DNA of 64,000 bases from Aquilaria yunnanensis (Eukaryota > Streptophyta > Magnoliopsida > Malvales > Thymelaeaceae), in contig CM077596.1 in NCBI GenBank assembly GCA_039654915.1, positions 73,843,751 to 73,907,750 on the forward strand. The letters are read 5' to 3'. Below, piece by piece: positions 33,710-45,899 of this stretch (position 1 is the stretch's first letter; every line of letters begins with the position of its first letter). The translations under genes were made by a program, and so were the position numbers. The notes below the pieces were generated by a model. The model saw only the letters and a program-made list of their open reading frames with translations. It ran no database searches and was not told the DNA's origin.

Positions 33710-35105
33710 TTTATTCATCGTGCACTCATTTGTTATTGAGTCATAGATGATATGCAATGAAATTGTAACCTATTGTTATTGAGTTGTTGTTATTGTTGTT
33801 ATTATTATTATGTTGTTGTTATTTTTGTTGTTGTTACTACTATTACTCACATTTGTCTCAAATTTCCTATAATATTTAAATGCTCATTAAAATAATTCAA
33901 AAATAATGTTTGAAAACTAATTTTTTTTTTTTGTGGTACACAAAAATACAAGATTTCAAATACAATAAAATTAATGTATTTATGTACTATCATTTGTTTA
34001 ATTGTAAAGTGACTGGTCAAGTGCAAGTAAAAACATTAGTCTCAGCTTGGACCAGCTATCTTTCGACGATTGGGCCTAATTGCAGAAATCGCATGCTTCC
34101 AAGGCCTCCTTGCACAGAAAACAGCGGGCCTCACCTAAAATCAATCTAACCAAACAAGCACATAAGCAAAAGATCATCACAAGCTCCAAAAAATGTTCCA
34201 ACCGATTCACAAACCTAATCTGATCGATACTCTTCACTGGGTGGTAAGTGCCAATGAAAATGCAGTTAGCATCTTGTATTGCTGTAGAAATCACAGCAGA
34301 GGGCTTCAATCTATTGGAGGAAGTACAAGCTCAAAGGCTGCCATACATGTAAAATTTCTCAAGAAGCTGCTCGTGATTCCAGCCCAAAACAAACTAGTAG
34401 ACGTCACTCCACGGAGTTGAACGGCAAAATGCTTAGTGAATGGTGAGGAATAGCCACCATGCATTACAAAATTCCACCCATCACCAGGAGAAAAATTAGG
34501 CTGTATCTCCAACTTGTGTAAAGGGGGACTTCCCCTTTTTTCTGTAAGTTGTTACTATTGGATTTTTTATATGAGCTAATATATGAATAAATTGTGCATT
34601 ATATATACTATTAAAATATTTGGCTGAATTGAAAATGACTAAATAAGGTTCAGGTTTGAGCTTTAGACATCTTATAAAGTGTTGACAGTTTTAATGTGTA
34701 AAAACCAAAATGTAACTTTTATTTTTATAATGGGCTGAAATAAAGGATATACAAAATTGACATGATCAGCTTATATAAGAAAGTTATGATCCCCAAATCA
34801 TATGTGTTTTATCTCATAAGTTTTGTGCCTCATCTGAGCCCCCATCACTAGAAAGAGAGCAAAGATAAACTCTTGCGTACTTATTTGAAAGACAAGTTTT
34901 AAAATCTTTGCTCTAAAATATTCAATGGATTCAGGTATGCTTCTGGTTTTAATTTCAACTTGTTCTTAATGATTCGACGTGAATGATCTTAAATTTTATG
35001 GTTGAGTATATTTATTCAAGGAATCAAATTTACTAACAGTTCCTACTCACAATTCACCATACTATCAACAACTCCTGAATAGGGATTTGGTGATAATGTC
35101 AATTG
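33710..35105 (-). pseudogene. Duplicated 3' end of the RRF gene
   Basis: 33710-34549 plus 35039-35105 match 36630-37960 (last RRF exon, 3' UTR and downstream DNA) in the same orientation, with many indels. Shared words include GACGATTGGGC, AAATGCAGTTAGCATC, ATCTATTGGAGGAA, GTGATTCCAGCCCAAAACAAAC and GAATAGCCACCATGCAT. The counterpart of the terminal exon is present at about 35050-35072 (minus strand CAG acceptor, then GAG TTG TTG) but its stop codon is changed. It holds no other exons, so it is non-functional. It is interrupted by a 489-bp insertion. Confidence 0.85.
34550..35038. mobile_element. Solo-LTR-like insertion in the duplicated RRF 3' region
   Basis: 489 bases absent from the paralogous position near 37905. 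It begins TGTTACTATTGG and ends TTTACTAACA, giving TGTTA...TAACA termini as in LTRs. The short flanking octamers GTTGTTAC and GTTCCTAC are similar but not identical, so the target duplication is not proven. Confidence 0.5.
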
Positions 35106-36280
35106 TTTGTTATTGGGTTGTAGCATACACGAGTTTTCTTTTCACACAGGCATTGCAACCATTCTATGGTAGCATTTAGTGTAAATATAGGAAAATAACC
35201 ATTCAATAATAAAGTTTAGGGACAAATAAATGAAAAATTAGAGTTCTAGCAATTAAAAGTGGGTTTAACCATTGATAAGAAAAAAAAAATACTTTTCCAT
35301 GAAAATGGAAAAAACTATGATAGAAATAATTGTCTTAGAAGATAGCGACTAAAATCTTCTCTTAGAAGATAGAAATAACCTTCCTAGAAAAATGATATTT
35401 AGGCATTGACACAAAAGTCAAAGTGAAGTTTGTGATTAATAGAGCAAACAGAAAGACTATAGCTACTAAGTTTAACAATGACTTAATAAAGAGGGAAAAA
35501 TAAATAATGAGAAAATGACTAAAAAGATAAATAGATAGAATTTAGGGACTGAGATGAAAAATATCTACAGCTCAAGGACTGAAAAAATAGCAATCAAACA
35601 AAAAACATTAAAAAAAACATAGTGACATTGTTCATGAATAGTGCCAACCCCACATCTCCCTGTAATTTTTCTCTTTGTCAACAATTTTCCTAAGCCTGCC
35701 TTATACCTACTCCTCTGCACTAAAATCCCAAAAAAGGTATTACTAAACTTAGCAATTAGTCATAAGTGAGGTTTGTGGTGCCGCATCAATAGTTCATGTT
35801 CATGATCATTGCGTAGATTAGTGGACACCAGGTTGCCCGCTCTTTGTTACAAAATAATATGATGGTTTCATATTTTGAAACTTTTCAAAGTTTGCAAATG
35901 AAAATGTAACATTGTGGAAAGATAGAGAACCTTTTATCAAATATAATTGGACAATATGGTTTTAGCCCCTATAATTTTGGTCTCTGGTAGTAATAGTTCT
36001 CAAACTTTCAAATTTGTTGGTTCTACCGTCGTCCTCATTTTGCCTTAAGTCTAAAATTGAGGTATGATCATGAGAGGAGAAAGGATAAGGACAAAAAAGA
36101 GATGAGAAAAATATTAAGGGACTAGAAGTGGGGTTTGTCCCTTGGCAAGTAAAAAATGCGGCACACTTGAGCAAGAGTTGGTTGAGAGGGAGCAAAGTCT
36201 GATATAGAGAAGCAGGCTAAATTAGGCCAAGAACCTGTTACCATTCATCTACTATAAGTTTTATTTATGTTTAAAATATA
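35106..36280. other. Intergenic, no gene seen
   Basis: AT-rich DNA with no credible coding region or recognised repeat. Confidence 0.5.
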
Positions 36281-36614
36281 CTCCCTTCGTTTTATAATAT
36301 TTGGCCTCTATTCTTTTTTTTTTTGTAGTTTCAAAATAGTTGTCATTTTTTTATCTTTTCAAATAAGGTAACTTTTTTATTATTTTATATATATATCATT
36401 TATTGAAAGGAGATAAAGTTGAGAAAATTAAAGAGTGAAAGTACATAGGACCCATTAAAAGTACAAATGCTGATAATTTTTTCAGAAGAGTACATGTACT
36501 TTATATAAAAATAAAGAAACTAATAGTTTTATATTAAAAAAAGAAGTAAAAAATAAAAAAAATCTTAATTTGCGTGTATTATAAAAAAGGACAGGTTTTA
36601 TGAGACAGAGGCAG
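36281..36614. mobile_element. Stowaway-like MITE (334 bp)
   Basis: The left end CTCCCTTCGTTTTATAATAT and the reverse complement of the right end (CTGCCTCTGTCTCATAAAAC) are inverted and flanked by TA on both sides (36279-36280, 36615-36616), as expected for Tc1/mariner-type MITEs. It lies at the edge of the RRF-linked duplication and is absent from the other copy. Confidence 0.7.
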
Positions 36615-36749
36615 TAGTTGTTATAATATGACCGTGCACTTGTTTGTTATTGGGTTGTAGATGCCATGTGATTGATTAAACTGTAACCAATTGTTATTAA
36701 GTTCAAACGCCAACATTATTGTTCTCCTATATAATGCTCTAATATTGTA

Positions 36750-37033
36750 CTGCCTCCGTCCCATTTTAGTTAAAACATTTGTTTGGCCACGGAGATTAAG
36801 GTTTATGTAATTTGTGTTATTTTTTTACGTAGTAAAAGTTTAAATAATGATTAAAAAAAATTTCTTGAGTTTTGTGTAGTGAGAGATTGGGTGGAAATTA
36901 AAAAAAAATTCTTTATTGGATTTTGTGTAAAAAAATTATTTAATTGTTTAAATTTTTCCGAAAAAGGAAACGTTTTAACCTTTTGAGACTTTTCAAAAAA
37001 GAATACGTTTCAAGTAAATTAGGACGGAGGAAG
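36750..37033. mobile_element. Stowaway-like MITE (284 bp)
   Basis: The ends CTGCCTCCGTCCCATTTTAG and CTTCCTCCGTCCTAATTTAC (reverse complement of the right end) carry the hallmark CTCCGTCC word and are flanked by TA (36748-36749, 37034-37035). It is inserted in one copy of the RRF-linked duplication and absent at the matching place near 33790. Confidence 0.85.
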
Positions 37034-37916
37034 TATCAAGTATCTTCCAAATTCTAAAAAAACAAATATCCCCCCACCTTGTACAAATGCTTCTTATTTC
37101 TAAAAAAATGTTATTAAACTCAACATTGCACAAAAACGTAACTTTCAGAAAAGGTGGCACTCCGTATTATTATTGTTGTTGTTTAATTACATTCCCCTCA
37201 GACTTTCGCTTATTAATGTTGCATTCAAAAAATTCAAGAATAATGTCTGAACACTACAAGATTTACAAATACAATTATACATATAAAATGAATGTATTTA
37301 TGTACTAGTATCATTTAATTATAAAGTGATAAAGTCAATTGTAAGTAAAAATATTGGAAGTTCGGACACATGAAAATTCAACGCATTCCGACGATTGGGC
37401 GTAACTGCCAAGTGCAGAGAACAAAATTACATGCTTCAAAGGCCTCTTTGTACCGAAAACAATTACTGCCTTACTGGGCCTTCCCCTATACACAATCTAA
37501 CCAGACAAGCACAGAAACAAACCAGAGTCACAAGCTTCCGAAATGTTCCAACAAATCCACAAACCTAATCAGATCTATATTCTTCGTTCGGCGGTAAATG
37601 TCAATAAAAATGCAGTTAGCATCATATGTGTTATTGCACAGTAGAGGGCTTTAATCTATTGGAGGAAATGTTCAAAGACTGCTATACATACATGTAACAT
37701 TTTCCAAAGCTGCTTACTTTTCGTGATTCCAGCCCAAAACAAACATCACTGAACGGATTTTAACAGCATAAACACTCGGTGACGAATAGCCACCATGCAT
37801 AAAAAAATTCCACCCATCACTACGAGAAAAATTAGGCTGTATTCTCAATGCTCAACCTGCATAAAGGAAGCTCGATACTTCACCTTGTTCTGTAAGTTGT
37901 CACAACTCACAATTCA

Positions 37917-39131
37917 CTAGACTGTCAACAACTCCTGAAATACCCACAAGGCAAATATCAATTACACACCGGTAGATGATGCTGCTGATGAAAAGATATT
38001 ATGAAAAGGAAAAGGAAAAACAAGTAACATTAGAATGCATTAGCACTGACATTCTGCAAAGATCCCATGCGCAAGATTTCCAAATGCAATAGGTGTACAT
38101 ACATGTGAGAACATTATTATATAACTGGAAGGTTAGATAATAAAAAACTAACACAGCACAGCAGTACTCCAACCAGAGATTCTACTCATAAAATCTTTAC
38201 TTCCACAAGGAAAGACCAATCTACTAGTAAATCATGTCGGCAAACATGGCCAGGTCTTGCACTTCTCACTCCCACAGGGAAAGATTGATGAACTAGTAAA
38301 TCTTGAAACTTGGCAACAATCAGAAGCTTAACCATTATTTAAAGCTTGGTTTCTTGCACTCCTCACTTACGAAGTAGCATCGATCACCAGAAGTAGTATC
38401 AAATTTGAGTTTAAAGACTTATCAAAAGAAACTTACCTTCTCTTTCTGCTTGTAGATGCTATCAATCTTCTTCATATACTCATCTGTAAGCTTCTGTATG
38501 AAGAAAAGGATACGGTAGAATTCATCACAAGCAACCACTTCAATTCATATATCAACAAGCATATTACAAGATGAACACATTCTCAAGAAGAAAGTTGAAG
38601 ATCCTTGGTACTGTGGGTTGGGCAGACTAAGTTTAAAAGGTATCGGGCCAATTCATTTTAACTTAAGTCAATTGACTTATTTTTATTTTTACATCTTTTT
38701 TACCTGAAACCAATTTCATTTGAAAGCCAATATTATATAGGTGCAATAATCCAATTGAAAGTAAGTTTTTATGATGTTAAATTTTTATGAATTTTTCCTT
38801 TTTAATGCCTGAAACTAAAAAAATTCATGAAAAATTAATAAGATTACAAAAAAAGTATTTTCAATGGATTATTGCAACTATATAATATTGGCTTTTAATT
38901 AAAATTAGTTCAAGGAGAAAAAGACGTAAAAATAAAAATAAGTCATTTTGAAGTCAATTTACTTAAGTTAAAACAAACTGGGTGTAAGAGTGGGAGAATA
39001 ATACCTGCAAATCACTTGATAAGTCCTTCACATTGTCTTCCGAAAGCTTTTTCTCCTAGCACAAAAAAATTGATAAAATGGTAAATGAAAGCAAGAACTG
39101 GGACAAACTTATTATTGAGAGAGAGAGAGAG

Positions 39132-39172
<41 letters not shown>

Positions 39173-41046
39173 AATGAAACATAATTCAGAACATAAATTT
39201 TAAAAATAAAATAAAAAATTGTTGGGAAGACGGACAAACCTTCTCAAGTTTCTCATAGGCTTTTAAAGCATCTCTTCTTATGTTCCTTAATGCAACCTAT
39301 GAAAAGGAAATTGATTTTTACCAAAAAAAATTACCATCTAACAGAACCAATATGCTATTCCACTTCTTTTGATAGAATGAGAAAAATATATTGCTCCATT
39401 TCTTTTGATAGAACAACGAGAAACAGACATATGCAGGGTTAAGCAGCTAAGGAAGATATCAGAAGTTATATTTTTATGAATCTGGAACACTGATATGATT
39501 GAACTTGCACCAGAAAAATTCAAGGATAAGTACCTTCCCCTCTTCAGCCTGTTTGGCCACTAGTTTAGATAATTGCTGCAAAAATGTGAGTCCACGATCA
39601 GATATACTAAAACAGAGCAATGAACAGGTGGTAGCCCTAACAATATGAAAGATCATTTCCTAATGCAGCACATTAGAAGAAACCGTGCGCCAACTGGGAG
39701 AAGAATACATGTAAATTTTCAATATTGCCAATGCAAACTATGAGTACACAGACTGACCACAAGGCTAAATATGCAAAGAACCACACAAAAGAACCCTTGT
39801 ACAGTATTCATTCAAGCAATTGAAACTACCTTCCTCCTTTCAGTTGTCAACTGGGGAAGGGTCAACCTTATGACTTCACCATCATTGTTTGGCGTCATAC
39901 CAAGATCAGAGCTGACTATGGCTTTCTCAATAAGTTTTAAGCTGAAAAAGCATTAAACAGGGAAACATGGTGTAAAAGACCCAGACCAGATGCACATGAT
40001 TTTAACCACAACAGCAAGCACAACATATCGATGACCTTTACTCTTCAACTTGTAATTCACATGTAGCAGGGGAGAATATATAAGCAAATGCACTAGAACA
40101 TTCCGCAAATACATAAATTGTACTGCCAGTCTCTGCTTGCAGCAAGCCTAAGATAAGAGAGTATGAAGGTTATCATAATTACGTGGATTTGTCATATGGC
40201 TGAATCAGTAAAGAACTAGCTTCTGGTGTACTGATTTGTGCAAGGCTCTTCACGCTGACAGGACTCCCATAATATTCGACCTAAAATAGCAAGAAACCAC
40301 CGTGAAAAATTTCCACCTGCAATGACCTGAGCTTATCCATCATCTCTTTGAATATCAACATGAACCAAAATAAAGTCCAAGCAACCAAGCTACCTGAAGT
40401 TTATCCAGCATCGACGGATTGGCTCTCCCGGTCCTTATGGAATTGAAGTTAGCCCGAACCGTCTCAATCGTCTTCTCCATTCTCGATTTCTGAGAAAAGA
40501 GATTTTGGTCTTAATATCATTAAACCGTATACCTCGAGGTTTTCGCAACTACTACTTAATTACCGAAACTCACAGCATCTTTCTCGATCACCGATTTTTC
40601 GGCTTCGATTTCCTCGATTGTCGCGCACCTAACAACTGCAACCCTGCACAATCCAAAACAACCAATTCTCTGTTTCTAACTAGCATTTTCCAGCCACAAA
40701 CAATACATTCCCAGCCCACCAACTTCAACTTGCCTCTTACGCAGGAGCTTCTCCACCCCGATTGGCTTGCCGGAGAGTTTCAGGTGTCCGTAGCTCGCTG
40801 AAGCGCTCCATGCGCGAGCGTTAGGACTGTTGGAGCAGCAGCGAACGCAATCGAGGACTCGGTGGTGTGAATCTGAAGCAAAACATCGAAGCTCGTGAAA
40901 ACAATGAAACGTTCTTGTCGAAAACTAGAGGGAAGATAAGGAACCGCCATGCACGGAGCACCTGAAAAATAGAGGATGGCCTTGGGAACGAGATTCGGCT
41001 TGACAATGGAGCGAACTGGATTGGCCGATGAGAAGGGCGCGGCCAT
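37917..41046 (-). CDS. RRF: Ribosome-recycling factor, chloroplastic
   Basis: It splits post-termination ribosomes in the chloroplast. Eleven coding exons (minus strand): 41046-40962, 40872-40741, 40635-40574, 40489-40394, 40280-40183, 39941-39830, 39575-39534, 39296-39240, 39055-39005, 38493-38437 and 37934-37917; all introns are GT-AG and the phases close to 810 nt, 269 residues, near the usual plant length of about 275. The first two exons encode a Ser/Arg-rich, weakly conserved transit peptide. The mature part shows [14 protein letters not shown]-like [73 protein letters not shown] and [12 protein letters not shown], diagnostic of the family. The last exon is only 18 nt (ELLTV and stop). 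A (GA)n microsatellite sits in one intron (39116-39172). I place the short intron 40961-40873 because an unspliced frame from the ATG hits a stop. Confidence 0.92.
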
Positions 41047-41189
41047 TTGAAAAGCTTAGAGACCAAGATTGAAGGAGTGGAAGGTTTTGGTCACCAGGCA
41101 AGGAGGGAAGACAAGGTTGCGGATAAGAACTTTCTTGTCGCTCGTGTGAACACATGATGGGCCAATTCGTATTTCCAGATAGGCCCAAA

Positions 41190-41740
41190 ACGTAGACACA
41201 GCAAGTCCATGTTAATTAGCCCACAATATATATTTGTCCAGTGGCAAACTCAAAAGTGATTAACCTTTTTCAAATCTTGTAAATGGAGAAACACATAATA
41301 AGAGAGCTTTCCCTACGCGGGAACTGACCCGACCCAACACTACGTTAGTAAGAACTAGATACAAAGTCCCTCTTGCGTGCGCCTGGCGCAAGCTGTACGC
41401 TAGGACACCTAAAACGGTGATTGTTTGCCGATTTAGGCAAAGGCAACAATTAGCATAGTTGGCATCAATGGCGTACAATAGTTGATCGTGTGGGGGGGTT
41501 TGAATCCCTATCCCCATGTTTCCCCTTTGCTTTTTTCTTTCCCCAGTTTTGCCTTTTTCATATTTCACATTTATCTAGGTTTTTCTCTCAGTTTTATTTT
41601 ATTTTTTTTAATATTCTTATTTCTTGTTACTGTTTTTCCTTTTTTTCCTTTACCCAATTTTTTTTTTATCTTTGATTCATTTTTGTAATTGTTCCCATTT
41701 TTAAACTTTTTTCTGGTTTTTTCCTTTTCTTTTTCATTTT
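41190..41740. other. Intergenic upstream of RRF
   Basis: RRF promoter side, then T-rich DNA (41520-41740). No further gene; the open frames here are short and overlapping. Confidence 0.5.
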
Positions 41741-41754
41741 TTTAATCATTCCCT

Positions 41755-42560
41755 TCTCTTTGACATGTTAAGAAATGTACATACGCACATGTAAAAATGA
41801 ACATATGGGTAGAAATAAAAAAAAATATGCAAATAAAGTAAAGAACATATACATAGTCACATAAAACTATAGTGAATAGAACATGCAGATATATATAAAA
41901 TAACATATCCATATAATACAAGAACACATACCTACAAAGAAAACAACACATACATTCAGAAACATATATAAAGAACAAATATCAAAACACGTATTTATAA
42001 AGAAACATATGCATTTAAAGAAAATAACATATACCTTCACATATATCTATACAAACCAAATATTAAAATGCATTATGAACATATACACATGTACAACTGA
42101 ACATATACATATAAAGAAACAAAGTTCAGAAATATCTATTCAGAATAAATATGTATATATATGTGCATGTATATATACATATGTAACGAAGAACATATAC
42201 ATAGAAAAAGAAGAACATATGTAAATAAAGTAAGGAACATAAACATAGTTACATAAACTCTAAAGAAAAGAACATACATATATGTATAAAAGAACATATC
42301 CGTATAAAGAAAAAGATATAGGCCTACAAAGAAAATAATATATACCTTCGGAAACATATATGCAAAAGAAATATTAAAACACACATGTAAAGAAGAACGT
42401 ATGCATTTAAATAAAAGAACATATTCGTGTAAATAAAAGAACATACAGCTTCACATATATATCTATACATATCAAATATCAAAATGCATTATGAGCATAA
42501 ACACATATATAAATAAACATATACATATAAAGAAAAGAACATAAATAGAAGGAAAAAATA
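41755..42560. repeat. AT-rich minisatellite with ACATATACATATAAAGAA words
   Basis: The words GAACATATACATA, AAAGAACATAT and CTTCACATATAT(A)TCTATACA recur throughout. A block at about 42020-42115 is repeated at about 42440-42540 (ATCTATACA...CAAATAT, AAAATGCATTATGA), showing a higher-order unit of some 420 bp. Frames across it are low complexity. Confidence 0.7.
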
Positions 42561-44285
42561 TTTAAAAAAATTTTAAATAGAAAATAAAAAATAACATGAA
42601 AAAATGAAGAAAAAAAGGGAAAAACATAAATAAAAAAAAAGTTGAAAAGAGCAAAAAAAATAGAAAAGTGAAAAATATAAACATAAAGAGGAAAGAAGCA
42701 AAAACTTATTAAAAAGAAAGAAATGAAAAAACTAAAGGCAAGATGTACAAAAAGAAAAAAAGAAACGATAAAAACTTGAAGAGACTACAAAAAATGAATT
42801 TAAAAAAAAAAAAAAAAAAAGATACACAGGATCACGGTATTCAAACCCATACCTAGGTATCTCCAAACTTTCACATCAGCAAGCTCATCATTCCACCAAA
42901 CACAGAAAATTGTTTGAGCACTAAAATTAATATAAGTTTGCTTCCGTGTCCCAACTTGCATATAAGCATAAGTTGGGAGCACGTAAGAATTTCGCCTCGA
43001 TTTAACTACATATGCCAAAAAAACGTTGGTTAAGCATCTAATTATATTCTAGGAAGTAGGAAGTGTTGTATTCAATCAAAATACTCACAAGTTAATCAAT
43101 TTTATTACGTAAAAGACGGATACTGCCAAGCCAAGTGACAATTCATTCCTGCCATAGCCCTCAAGTTAATTAATTGCTGACTGGACGAATACTAATTTTC
43201 ATTTGTGTAATTGTAATACTGGTTTGTACCAAAACAAGAAAAGAAAAACAAAAGCTACTCCAAAAAAAGGGGGGGAAAGAAAAGAAAAACAAAAGCCATT
43301 TTCTTTTATATAATTATACTTGATAGCCCCCTACAAGTTCAAGTGATGGTTCACTCCTACCATAGTTGCGTGTCAGCTTCGAAGAGGCCACACAAACTAT
43401 GAAGAGTACCGAAACAATGTATTCTGAATAGTTACGATCAGAATAATTCATACCAAACCATGTCAACACTCACAAGCCAATCAATTTCTCACACTGCCAC
43501 CATAGACTCGACAACTACACAGGAAAAGGCAGAGTAAGTATGACCAGCAGGCCAACCAACCAGACAGGAACTGCATAGGATTTTTCAAGTTTTTGTTGCT
43601 CTCCCCCTCAAATGTTGACCAGCAGGCCAAACTACCTAAGGTTCCAAGAGGCCTTTTATCGTTGGCCGGCTTCATTATCTGATTTGGGTGATTTTATTAA
43701 TTTGAGTGTTGGAGGGAATCCTCTCAATGTCTTTTTTTATGTCTTTTTATGCAGGTGATCAGAGTCAGCCGATGACCAAAAGTCTTTACCATTTGACTTG
43801 TAATCCTAGGCCACCAAACTTCAGAGGGAAAAAAATGTACAAGGGTCCTCTAGGAAAAGTTCCAAACCAAGCATAAGAGCAAACTGATTATTCCGAGCCT
43901 CTTTTTTCATCCTCTTCTAATAACTAACGATGGTGGAAATGCTTTCCTCAATCACTGACCTTGACATTTTTTTTTCTCAGCTTTATCCCGCATAACATGT
44001 ATGCTGTTGTTGTTTGCAGTGTGGTTGAGACTTGTTGCTGCAATATCAACAGTGGAGAATGATTCTGAGGGACACCAAAGAGGAAAAATAAATTATTCTG
44101 TAGAAAATTCACTAACAAGGTTGGGGCAAGAAAAACATGTTTCATGAGAAGCATGTATTACAGGACGGGGTCATGTTAAACATCAAGTGGATTGCATAAA
44201 ACTAACTTGTTCATAGAACATGCCATACAACTAGTTTGAAGAGAAATGGTTTAGCTGATCAAAACATATCATTAGCGATGATCAT
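42561..44285. other. Intergenic, no gene seen
   Basis: A-rich DNA to 42830, then ordinary intergenic sequence. I see no supported gene. Confidence 0.45.
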
Positions 44286-44289
44286 TTGG

Positions 44290-44690
44290 TTTATTCAGTT
44301 AAAACCGAATCAATTTTTTTGGTTTATTTGGTTTTTAATTTTTTATTATTAGATACCGAACAAAGAGTTGAAATGAAAGTGAAACCGATCCAAAATATTT
44401 GATTTAGTTCGGTTTAAAATCAAAATAATTGAAATAATTAAAATTAAATCCAAACCTAGTAATGGTAGCATGAAAAATATAAATGACCTAAAAAACTATA
44501 TAACAAGAAATTGTGAATATACAAAAGGCCATTGGGGTCTGAGTAACCCAAATGCACACAAAAAAGATTTTGTTTATTCAATTATCGAAATAACTAAATG
44601 TCTGAACTAAAATTGAAAATTTATTGTATTCAATTTCAACTAAAACATAACCAAAAAATTGAAATTACTGAACCAAATTCCTTTTTTTTT
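44290..44690. mobile_element. MITE-like element rich in GGTTTATTCAGTT / AACTGAACC words
   Basis: The left end (TTTGGTTTATTCAGTTAAAAC) is mirrored by the right end (reverse complement GGAATTTGGTTCAGTAATTTC). The interior has further CCGAA/TTCGG words, as in degenerated hAT-like MITEs. No clear target duplication. Confidence 0.4.
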
Positions 44691-44699
44691 TTTAAATTT

Positions 44700-45895
44700 A
44701 AATCAAAGAGTGATCACAGCTACATATCTTGATGACCAACATTTTGATTTCAATAAAAAATTTGGGGACTACGAGTCTACGAGGGCAAATAAAAAGCCCC
44801 AAATAAAAATTCAGGACTGAAATTAGGAACCCCCCCCCATCACGCACGTTCTTTCCTATGTCTAAGTCCCTGTAGCTTAATTTGTAATAGAATTTCCCAA
44901 TGATCAAGCCATATGTGTCCATCACCATCTTACAGCTAGTTCGTTTCACATATTTACATATGCACGGGGTTCACCATATAACACACTCTCAATTACACCG
45001 TCAAATGCCCTTGAAGTTGGTCTTATTTATATGTCAAACCCTAGTCAAAATAATATCCCCAGCCCAAATGTTTCCACACCTCTGTTATCGCCGTTGGATT
45101 CATCTATTACCCAGCTTGCCTCCACTACTGTCACTGGATTATCAATCCTTCAATCGATCAAGCGCATATGCATCCTAAAGTGAACCGTATCAAAATCTTG
45201 GCATCGATTCACTCATTTTCTAAGAACCAATAGTCATTGACTATTATGGCAGTGGCACAAGCTGACGGCAATCCGCTTTTTTTTTTTTCCAGCAATTCCA
45301 AAGCCAAATATGTAGACATTCTAGATGAGATTTTTTCGGTGAGCTCTGAGTCACTGCTTGGCACGAGCTTGAGTAGCCACAAATGGAAAAGGGCTTCTGG
45401 CGCAGACAACACGCACAGTCGTGGAGCGGAGGGCGGGGCTAAATCTGCCACGGGAGGATTCAGACACCTAGGCAGTGGAAGGCGAAGCTAAACATGTCAT
45501 GGGCCACGGAGGAAGGCTCAAGTGAGCGGGGTATTTGGTGAACATTAGATGGATTCGGCATCTGTTTAATGGAGGCATCGATGTGCAAGTTTGGGAGAGA
45601 GGATTTTGACTAAGGTTTGATCATAAATAAGAGTAACTTTAGGGGCTTTTGTTTAATCAATTGGCATGTGATGGCGTAGTGGACCCATCAAATGGGAATA
45701 AGGTGTTAACATGGCTAGGTTTAGCGGAAACAAACAAGACCTTGTATTTGAAGAGTATTGGAGTTGTCCAGCCATACGCGTACAGTATATTGTCTCTACG
45801 TTCAGGGAATTAAACTCATGATGGGAACTATTGGTGATTTAACATACTAACACGCGTAGAATGGAAGTGGAGGCAAGACATCAACAAAATATTTA
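44700..45895. other. Intergenic with weak open frames
   Basis: A plus-strand frame (45237-45491) and a minus-strand frame (45209-45451) overlap in a less AT-rich patch. Neither resembles a known family nor has splice support. It could be a captured host fragment. Confidence 0.35.
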
Positions 45896-45899
45896 AATC

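Noticed and set aside
40925..41188. Alternative RRF start in another minus-strand frame (41188 or 41066)
   Set aside because: Those frames stop before joining the conserved exons; only the start at 41046 with a short intron gives the right phase.
41742..42444. Minus-strand frames rich in Tyr, Phe and Val across 41742-42444
   Set aside because: They arise from the ACATATA-type minisatellite and have no domain.
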